Shown piece after piece: positions 37,393-46,300 of a stretch of DNA of 46,954 nt. The notes below the pieces were generated by a model. It was not told the origin of the DNA. It did not search any database and saw only the letters and a program-made list of their open reading frames with translations. Made by a program: the position numbers and the translations under genes. Each line of letters opens with the position of its first letter. Position 1 is the first letter of the stretch. Origin of the DNA: JBJXHB01 sp046160725 (GTDB lineage Bacteria; Pseudomonadota; Gammaproteobacteria; Burkholderiales; Burkholderiaceae_C); assembly GCA_046160725.1 (NCBI GenBank), contig JBJXHB010000095.1, positions 1-46,954 on the forward strand, written 5' to 3'.

Positions 37393-37917
37393 ATGGCCAA
37401 ACGAGAAGCCCTGCGCGACCTGCAAAGCCGCCTTGCGCTGCGCATGCAGGCGGTGCGCAGCGAACATCCCCAGGCGGCATGGCTGGCGGTGGACTGCGGT
37501 GGGCAGGGCGTCCTGTTTCCATTGCAGCAGGCCGGCGAGATCTTCGATTTCGGAACCTTGGTTCCGGTGCCGCATACGCGGCCATGGGTCCTGGGCGTTG
37601 CCAACCTTCGGGGTGGCCTGCACACGGTTGTGGACCTGGCTGGCTTTCTGGGCTTGCCAGCGGCGGCTGCGCGCGACCAGCAGCGGCTGGTCGCGTTCAA
37701 TCCGTCTTTGGGTACCCACTGTGCGCTGCGAGTGGACCGGCTGCAGGGGCTGCGACATGCTGCCGACCTGACGCCATTGGCGGATGACCCTGACGTCGGA
37801 TCAAGGCGCCCCGCCTTTGCAGCGGCCCGGTACAGCGATGCATCGGGGCGACTGTGGCAGGAGATTGCGTTGGCGGCGCTGGCGGTGGACGCCAGCTTTC
37901 TGGCGATCGCCGCCTGA
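37393..37917 (+). CDS. pilI: CheW-like adaptor PilI
   Basis: CheW-domain coupling protein of 174 aa linking the receptor PilJ to the kinase PilL. The N-terminal helix (ALRDLQSRLALRMQAVRSEH) is followed by the CheW barrel: VLFPLQQAGEIFDFGTLVPVPHTRPWVLGVANLRGGLHTVVDLAGFLGL is the central signature, including G-V-x-N-L-R-G. The C-terminal part contains DRLQGLRHAADLTPL. It lies between pilH and pilJ in the expected order. Confidence 0.94.
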   Translation: MAKREALRDLQSRLALRMQAVRSEHPQAAWLAVDCGGQGVLFPLQQAGEIFDFGTLVPVPHTRPWVLGVANLRGGLHTVVDLAGFLGLPAAAARDQQRLVAFNPSLGTHCALRVDRLQGLRHAADLTPLADDPDVGSRRPAFAAARYSDASGRLWQEIALAALAVDASFLAIAA

Positions 37918-37971
37918 TGGACATGGTTGCGGCAGCTCGCCGTGGCCTTACAGAGTAGTCGAGGGGATGTG

Positions 37972-40287
37972 ATGGGACTTCTGGACCGGTTCAAGAACAA
38001 GCCCTGGGGCAAGCGTGGCGCGGAGCCGGTGGCCGGCTTTGACGAGTTGCAAGCCGCAGCGGACGATGCCGCCACCATGGCCACCACGGGTGTGACGCTG
38101 GACATGAACGCGCTGCGGCATGCGGCAGACTCGTCCATCATCTCCGAGGCGGCGCCGTCGGAGATGGCGCCCGAGTTTGTCGAATCCCGCCTACGCCTGC
38201 CAGAGACGCCGGCCGCGGCGGCGCCGACCGGAGCGGCTCTGCCGTTGATCGGGCATCTGCCGGCGCAGCAACAGCAGCGCCTGCTGGGCGGCACCGTGGT
38301 CGTCGGCGTCATCGGCCTGCTGGCCATGGTGGCGCTGGCCCTTGCGGCAGCGGGGCGCGGGGCGACGCAGGTGGGTGCGACCGGTCAGGCGCTGATGCAG
38401 TCCCAGCGGCTGGCGAAGGCGGTGTCCCAGGCCCTGGTGGGCAATGCAGCGGCCTTTGTCGAGGTCAAGGAGTCGTCCGAAGTCCTGGGCCGCAACGTCC
38501 GGGCATTGAAGGATGGCGCGGACGAGCTGCCACCTGCATCGGCGGCTGTGCAGGAGGTGCTGCAGCCGCTGCTGCCCCTGGTCGAGCGGGCCGAGAAGAG
38601 CGCGGCGGCGGTGCTGGCCCAGCAGAGGACACTGACCCAGGTCGGCGAGGCCCTGCGCGCGATCAACCGACAGTCGTCGGACCTGCTGGAGACGGCCGAG
38701 ACCGTGTCGTCGCTGAAGCTGCAGCAGGAGGCCAGCGCGGCTGAACTGTCGGCAGCCGGCCAGTTGGTGATGTTGACCCAGCGGATCGGCAAGAGTGCCA
38801 ACGAGTTTCTGACCATGGAGGGCGTCAGCCCCGAGGCGGTCTTCCTGCTGGGCAAGGACCTGAACTCCTTCCGCGAGATCTCCGAAGGCCTGCTGTCGGG
38901 CAACCCGGAGCTGCGCCTGACGGCAACCCGTGACGCTCAGACCAAGGAGCGCCTGCAGACGCTGATCAAGCAGTACGAGGACACCCGCCTGAAGGCCGGC
39001 GCCATCCTGGGCAACCTGCAGGGGCTGGTGACGGCACGTGAGGCCCAGAACGCCGTCGTGCAGGATAGCGAGCCGCTGCGGCGCGGCCTGCAGGCGGTGC
39101 AGGACAAGCTGGCAGAAGGCGGCGGCATCGGCGGTGCCCGGCTGTTCCTGATGCTGCTGTTTGCCGCATTGGCGTTGGCAGGCGGTTGGGGCTTCCTGCG
39201 GCTGTATGTGCAGGACCAGCAGCAGCGTGCGGCCATGGCTGAGGGGCAGCGGCTGGAGGCCGAGCGCCAGGAGCAGGAGGCCAAGCGCGTCAACGATGCC
39301 AACCAGGCCGCCATTCTTCGGTTGATGAACGAGCTGCAGGCGGTGGCCGAGGGCGACCTGACCCAGCAGGCGACGGTGACCGAGGACATCACCGGCGCCA
39401 TTGCCGACTCGGTGAACTACACCGTCGAGGAGCTTCGGACCCTGGTGTCCCAGGTGCAGTCCACGGTGGGTCGGGTGGCCGACACGACGGCGCAGGTGGA
39501 CGAGACCTCGACCGAGTTGCTGGCCGCGTCGACCGAGCAACTGCACGAGATCCGCGATACCGGCGAGGCTGTGTTGCAGATGGCCGGGCGCATCAACGAG
39601 GTGTCATCGCAGGCCCAGCAGTCCGCGCATGTGGCCCGGCGTTCGCTCCAGGCGGCCGAGACAGGCCTTCAGGCGGTGCAGAACTCCATCGGCGGCATGA
39701 ACGCCATCCGCGATCAGATCCAGGAGACGTCCAAGCGCATCAAGCGCCTGGGCGAGAGTTCGCAGGAGATCGGCGAGATCACCGAACTGATCTCCGACAT
39801 CACCGAGCAGACCAACGTGCTGGCCCTGAACGCCGCCATCCAGGCGGCCTCGGCAGGCGACGCCGGCCGCGGCTTCTCGGTCGTTGCCGAGGAGGTGCAG
39901 CGGCTGGCCGAGCGCTCGGCGGACGCCACGCGGCAAATCTCGGCACTGGTCAAGACGATTCAGGCCGACACTCAGGATGCGGTCGCCGCTATGGCGCGAT
40001 CCACGCAAGGCGTGGTCGACGGCGCACGCCTTTCAGACGCGGCCGGCTCGGCGCTGGGCGACATTGATCGCGTAACGCGACAACTCGCTGAGCTGATTGA
40101 AAGCATTTCCGCCCAGGCCCTGCGCGAAGCCGAAGGCGCCAACGTGGTGGCAGCGAACATCCAGCACATTTTTGCCGTAACCGAGCAGACGGGCGAAGGG
40201 ACGCGATCGACCGCGCAGACCGTGCGCGAACTGGCCAGGGCCGCGGAGGACCTTCGCCAATCAGTGGCGCGGTTCAAGATCGCCTGA
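37972..40287 (+). CDS. pilJ: Methyl-accepting chemotaxis protein PilJ
   Basis: Membrane receptor of the Pil-Chp system, 771 aa. Residues 1-100 are a cytoplasmic, Ala/Pro-rich region. TM1 is about 104-128 (TVVVGVIGLLAMVALALAAAG). The periplasmic part (about 130-385) contains two PilJ-type helical modules (LMQSQRLAKAVSQALVGN and LVMLTQRIGKSANEF). TM2 is about 389-412. A HAMP-like coil follows, and the signalling domain has the conserved hairpin tip SDITEQTNVLALNAAIQAASAGDAGRGFSVVAEEVQRLAERS (about 605-648). ATG 37972 is preceded by GAGGGG 5-8 nt upstream. No pilK-type methyltransferase gene lies between pilJ and pilL. Confidence 0.94.
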   Translation: MGLLDRFKNKPWGKRGAEPVAGFDELQAAADDAATMATTGVTLDMNALRHAADSSIISEAAPSEMAPEFVESRLRLPETPAAAAPTGAALPLIGHLPAQQQQRLLGGTVVVGVIGLLAMVALALAAAGRGATQVGATGQALMQSQRLAKAVSQALVGNAAAFVEVKESSEVLGRNVRALKDGADELPPASAAVQEVLQPLLPLVERAEKSAAAVLAQQRTLTQVGEALRAINRQSSDLLETAETVSSLKLQQEASAAELSAAGQLVMLTQRIGKSANEFLTMEGVSPEAVFLLGKDLNSFREISEGLLSGNPELRLTATRDAQTKERLQTLIKQYEDTRLKAGAILGNLQGLVTAREAQNAVVQDSEPLRRGLQAVQDKLAEGGGIGGARLFLMLLFAALALAGGWGFLRLYVQDQQQRAAMAEGQRLEAERQEQEAKRVNDANQAAILRLMNELQAVAEGDLTQQATVTEDITGAIADSVNYTVEELRTLVSQVQSTVGRVADTTAQVDETSTELLAASTEQLHEIRDTGEAVLQMAGRINEVSSQAQQSAHVARRSLQAAETGLQAVQNSIGGMNAIRDQIQETSKRIKRLGESSQEIGEITELISDITEQTNVLALNAAIQAASAGDAGRGFSVVAEEVQRLAERSADATRQISALVKTIQADTQDAVAAMARSTQGVVDGARLSDAAGSALGDIDRVTRQLAELIESISAQALREAEGANVVAANIQHIFAVTEQTGEGTRSTAQTVRELARAAEDLRQSVARFKIA

Positions 40288-40315
40288 GCGCGATGGCCAT
40301 GACCCTGCCCCGCGC

Positions 40316-40344
40316 AGGCCACGGGCCGCATGCCCGTGTGGCCT
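40316..40344 (+). other. Strong hairpin between pilJ and pilL
   Basis: AGGCCAC (40316-40322) pairs with GTGGCCT (40338-40344), and GGGC (40323-40326) with GCCC (40332-40335); the loop is CGCAT and GT is bulged. It gives 11 bp of mostly GC pairing in the 90-bp gap. It lacks a T-run. It may stabilise the upstream pilGHIJ message or reduce read-through into the very large pilL. Confidence 0.55.
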
Positions 40345-40377
40345 ATGTCGCCCAACCTACGCAACGGCGGTACTGAG

Positions 40378-43300
40378 ATGGACGCTTCGGCAGACGGATC
40401 CGGCGGGCGGGACCTCAGCACCCTGGCCTGGGTGCATGACGAGTTGCGCCGGTCATTGGAGAACGCCCACAAGGCGCTTCGGCGCTATCTCAAGGAGGCC
40501 GAAGGGGCCAGCGAGATCGATGGTGTCGACCCGTCGCTGCTGCGGCAGGCCCGCAGCCTCATCCACCAGGGCGTTGGCGCACTGGAACTGGTCGGTCTGG
40601 GCGATGCGGCGACGCTGCTGAGGGCGTCTGAGGCTGCGGTCATCCGTCTTCAGAGCAGGCCCAAGCTGCTGGACATGACGGCGGTCGAGGCCATCGAGCG
40701 CGGCTCGTTCGGCCTGCTGGACCTCCTGGGCCGCCGGCTGGCCGGCAAGGAGGTGCCGGCGCTGCTGCTGTTCCCGCAGTACCGGACGCTGCAGCAACTG
40801 GCCGGTGCCGCCCGGATTCATCCGGCTGATCTGTGGCCACAGGGATGGCAATGGCAGCCGCTGCACGCGCAGCCCGGCGACGAGCCGCTGGACCCGGCTA
40901 TGCCTGTTGTCGCGCGGGCGGAAAGGGAGATGCTGGCGCTGATGCGCGGCGTCGATACCGGCGCCGCACGGCGCATGGAGGCCCTGTTTGCCGGCCTGGG
41001 CGCACAGGCCCATGCCGCGGACGCGACCGGCCGCATGGCCCAGTTGTGGCGGCTGGCAGCGGCATTCTTCGAAGGCCAGGCCGATGGCCTGGTTCCGCCC
41101 GACGTGTATGCCAAGCGCATCGCGTCCCGCCTCCTGTCGTTGCTTCGGGCCGGGGACCGTGCCGAGGCACCGGACCGATTGGGTCTTGACCTGCTGTTCT
41201 TCTGTGCGCAGGCAGCGCCGACGCCTGACAAGGCCACCGGGCCCCGCCTGGCGGCCGTGCGTTCCGCCTATGGCCTGTCGGATGCGGTCGTGCCCGCCGA
41301 CTACGAGACGGCCAGGCTGGGGCGCTTCGATCCCGCCTGGACCGCCCAGGCCCGAAAACGGGTTGCCGGTGCAAAGGAGGTGTGGTCGGCCGTGGCTGGT
41401 GGCGAGCTGATGCGCATCCCCGGTCTGGCCGAGCAGTTCGCGCTGGTCGGTGACTCGGTGCAGCGTCTCTATCCCCAGGGTGATGTCCTGGCCCGTGCGC
41501 TCCAGGCCGCTTCGACCCAGACCGTTGCTACCGGTGCCGAGCCGGCCGCCGGCCTGGCCATGGAAGTGGCCACGTCGTTGTTGTACCTGGACGCGTCGCT
41601 CGAGGATGGCGACTTCGACCATCCGGACATGGCAAGGCGGGTGCAGCGCCTGGCCGAGCGCATCGATGCGGCGCGGGGTGGTGCCGAGGCGGGTGCACTC
41701 GACCTCTGGATGGAGGAGCTGTACCGGCGGGTTTCCGACCGGCAGACGATGGGCAGCGTGGTCCAGGAGCTGCGGGCGTCGCTGTCCGAGGTTGAAAAGC
41801 AGATCGACCAGTACTTCCGAGACCCGACCCAGCGTGCGCTGTTGATCCCGGTGCCGGCCCAGCTGTCGGCCATGCGGGGTGTGCTGTCTGTGCTGGGCAT
41901 GGACCAGGCATCACAGGCGGTGCTTCGGATGCGCGACGACGTCGACACGCTTGCCAACACCGAGGTGGATCCGGCCCGAGCGGCCCAGGCCGGCAGTTTC
42001 GATCGGCTGGCGGACAACCTCGGCGCGCTGAGCTTCCTCATCGACATGGTGAGCGTCCAGCCGCAGATGGCGAAATCGCTGTTCCACTTCGACGCGGATA
42101 CCGGCGCGTTGCGTGCCGTGATGGGCCGGGCCGGGCGCCCCTCCGGGTTTGGCGCACTCGACGTGGCGGTGGAGCCAAGTCAGCAGTTGGCCCACAGCAT
42201 CGCGGCCGCTGCCGCCCAGCCGGATGCCGACGCCGCACGGCTGTCGCGCGATCTGGATACCTTGGCGCTGCAAGCCACAGCGGCCGACCGCCCTGCGCTG
42301 GCCGATGCCGCCACAGCGGCACGCCTGGGCTTGGACCTGGCCGAAGGCCATGACGAGCTCCGGACCGCCCGCGAACAAGTGGCCGGCGCCCTGGCCGAGC
42401 ACCTGGAGCTGCAGCCGCCGACCGAGGCGTCACCTGCTGCCGCGCCGCCGCTTTTGCGCGCAGCTGATCCGGCCGTGCCGCCCTCTGTTGCAACCAGCGC
42501 AGGTACCGGCCTGGAGGACGACGAGGAGATGCGCGGCATCTTCCTGGAGGAGGCACGCGAGGTCATTGCCGGCGCGCGGGAGGCTCTGGCCACGCTGGCC
42601 CACGACCATGCCAACCTGGGCGAGATGACCGTGGTGCGGCGTGCCTTCCATACGCTCAAGGGCAGCTCACGCATGGTCGGCCTGCAGGACTTTGGCGAGG
42701 CCGCCTGGGCATGCGAGCAGTTGTTCAATGCGCGTCTGGCCGAGTCTGCCGGTGCGGACGCGGACCTTCAGCATTTCACGGCAAGAGCGCTGGACGTGCT
42801 GCACCAATGGGCCGACGCCATCGAGCAGGGCCAGGCGGGCCACTTCGACTCGCGCGGCATCGTTGCCGCTGCCACGGTCTTGCGCGTCGAGAACCGTCTC
42901 ATACCGATTGCACCGGCCGCGCCGGAGCCTGACCCGGACAAGATCGGGCCGTCACCCGAACTGCCCGTGTCGGAACCGGAGGCCCTGGCGTTCGAAGTGG
43001 CGCTGCCGGATATGGTGGAGGCGCCGCTGCTGCTGGATCTTCCGGAGGTGGCCGATCTGGACGCGCCGGCGGTCGATACGCAGGCGCTGAAGTCCATGGT
43101 GCCCGGCCTGCCCGATGCGCAGGACCTGGACTTCACGCTCGACTTCGGCACAGCCGACGTTTCGGCTCCGGTGACCGCGGATCCGTTGGCACTGCCGTTG
43201 CCTCCTGACAGCGGCGTCGCGTCTGCAACCGAGGCGGTGTCAGTTGCCGCCGATGAACTGTCGTTCGATCTGGATCTGGGTGTCCTTGAAGAAGTGCCGG

Positions 43301-46300
43301 TACCGGCGTCGTCCCCGACGCCGACTTTGGCATCGACCGTAGCCGACGATCTGCCCCTGATCCCGCAGGTGTCCGAGCTCGACCAGCCGCCGATGCCTGA
43401 ATCCAGCGACGCGCCCGCTGTAGAAGACGCCGGCATGTTGGGTACGGCCGAGACGGCCGATGCGCGCGACCTGCCCATTGTCGACGTGTCGATGGTGGAC
43501 GACGCCACCGCTGCGGCGGCCTTCGATTGGTTGTCGGCCCCGGCCGATCCACCGCCCCTGGCTGCCCCGCTCGAGCCGAGCGTCGATCTTGAGTCTGTCG
43601 CGACCCGCCCGGCTGTCGAAGCTCCTGCGCCGCAGACGCTGGTCGAGGATGCCGAACAGTACAAGCTGATTGGTTCGCTGCGCATCGGCATTGCACTGTT
43701 CAACATCTATCTGAACGAGGCCGACGAGCTGTCACGCCGGCTGGTCGCCGAGCTGGGCGAGTGGAGCCATCTGCTGGACCGGCCGGTCAGCGATGCCGCG
43801 ATTGCCTTGGCCCATTCGCTTGCCGGCAGTTCGGCCACGGTGGGTTACGCCGACTTGTCGCAGCTGGCCAGGGCTCTCGAACATGCGCTGATGCGGGCGC
43901 AGAACCGCGGCGCCAGCGACGGTGTGGAGGCGGCCCTCTTCAACGAGGCTGCGGCCCAGATTCGGCACCTGCTGCATCAGTTTGCTGCCGGCTTCCTGAA
44001 GGAGGCACCGCAGGACCTGATTCAGCGGTTGATGGAGCATCACTTGTCGATGCCCCTGTCTGTGGCACCTGAGGCCGACGGGGCCACTGGAGACAAACAC
44101 CTCAACGAATCAGTAGACGCAGACCAGGACACGCGAAGCGGCGGCCTGGACGATGACAGCGACCCATACGAGACCCGACCTGCTGACCTCGACGCGCTGC
44201 GCGAAGGAGCCAGCTGGGAGTCCGATCCCATCGTGGCCGCTGCGGACCCGTTGGGCCCGCACCTGTCGGATTTGGTGGATGACGCTGGTGCCGTTGCGCC
44301 GTTGCAGTCGAAGGCCCCGCAGGACCTGTCTTCGCCAACCGTAGGGCTAGAGGATGGGTCTGACGCTGCGGCTTGGGCGAACGCCGTCGAACAGGAACCG
44401 ATCGCCACAGAACCCGCACTTGAGGTGCTGGCCCCGCTTGCACCGGACCCGGTCGTCGAAGAGACCCCGATTGCAGCGGCGCCTGTGGTCGCAGAGGCCC
44501 TTGTTGCGGCGGCACCTGTCGTTGCGGCGGCGGCGGTGGGGTTGGCCTCAGTTGTCCAGGCCATGCCGACTGCGCTGGCCGACCTGGGACAGCCTGAATT
44601 GCGCTCGTTCGATGAGCCGGTTGTGCGTCCCGCGGCATCCAGCCAGGCCGATGCGCGTGACGATGACGACGACATCGACGCCACCGACATCCTGGATCTC
44701 GAACTGTTCCCGATCTTTGAGGAGGAGGCGCTGGAGCTGGTGCCGCAATTGCAGGCACGGATGCGGGACTGGAGTTCTCGTCCGGGCGATGCGGCAGCGG
44801 CTTCGGCCTGCATGCGCACCCTGCACACGCTCAAGGGTGGTGCACGCCTGGCTGGCGCAATGCGGCTTGGCGAGATGGCGCACCGCCTTGAAACCGCCAT
44901 CGAGCACCTGCTGGCACTGCCGGAGGTGCCGGCAACGGGGGTGGATCGCCTGGTGCTGCGCGTCGATGCCATCGAGGCCCAGTTTGAAGCCTTGAGACGC
45001 GGGCCGGTGGCGCCAGCGGCTGCCGCGCTTGCGCCGGCTCCGGCTCCGGTCATGGCGGCGCCGGCTGAAGCGTCGATGGACGTGCCGTTGGATCTCGATC
45101 TGCCCGACCCGTCGCCGGCGGCGGACCCGGCCATGCCGGTGGGCCGGACCGACGATGCGGTGCCCGTATCACATGACCGGCCCGTCGCTGCGCTTGCGGC
45201 AGCGGCGGCACCGCGTCCGGTGGTTCAGATCGATTGGAGCCGCTTCAGCCAGGTTGGCACTGCGCAGGCGGCGGCCGAGGTCGTGCCCCTGCCCGGCGCC
45301 GCCAGCAGCGGTATGGTCCGGGTGCGTGCCGGGCTGTTGGATCGGGTGGTCAACCATGCAGGTGAGGTGTCGATCACCCGGTCTCGCATCGAGAGCGATG
45401 TCGGACAGCTGAAGTCATCGGTCAGCGATCTCAGTGACAACCTGGACCGCCTGCGATCTCAGTTGCGTGACATCGAGCTGCAGGCTGAGACCCAGATCGC
45501 CTCGCGCCTGGAGGCGGCCAAGCAGGCGGCGCAGTTCGATCCGTTGGAGATGGATCGGTTCACGCGGTTCCAGGAACTGACCCGGATGATGGCCGAGGCG
45601 GTCAACGACGTGGCCACCGTGCAGCGCGGCCTGCAACGCACCTTGCAGTCCACCGAGGACGAGCTGGCGGCCCAGGCGCGACTGACGCGCGACCTGCAGG
45701 ATGACCTGCTGCGCACTCGGATGGTGGAGTTCGAGGGCCTGTCGGAGCGTCTGTATCGGGTGGTGCGGCAGGCGGCCAAGGAGTCGGCCAAGCAGGTACG
45801 ACTGGATATCGTGGGCGGCGCCATTGAAGTCGACCGCGGGGTCCTGGAGCGTATGACGGGTGCCTTCGAGCATCTGTTGCGCAACAGCGTGGTGCATGGC
45901 GTCGAGTTGCCCGCGGTCCGCCAGGGCGTCGGCAAGGATGCAACCGGCACCATCACCGTCTCGGTCAACCAGGAGGGCAACGAAGTCGGCGTTGAGTTCC
46001 GCGACGACGGCGCTGGGCTGGACCTGAGGCGGATCGAGCAGCGCGGCCGCGAGCTTGGGCTGCTGCCAATGGATGGCGCGCCGACCGAGGCCGAACTGGC
46101 GGCCCTGATTTTCCAGAGCGGCTTCTCGACGGCCGAGGTGGTCACGGGCCTGGCCGGCCGCGGTGTCGGCATGGACGTGGTGCGCTCCGAAGTCAATGCC
46201 ATGGGTGGTCGCATCGAAACCGCCACTGCCGCCGGCCGGGGTACCAGCTTCCGGCTGGTGTTGCCGCTGACCACCGCGGTCACGCAGGTCGTGATGTTGC

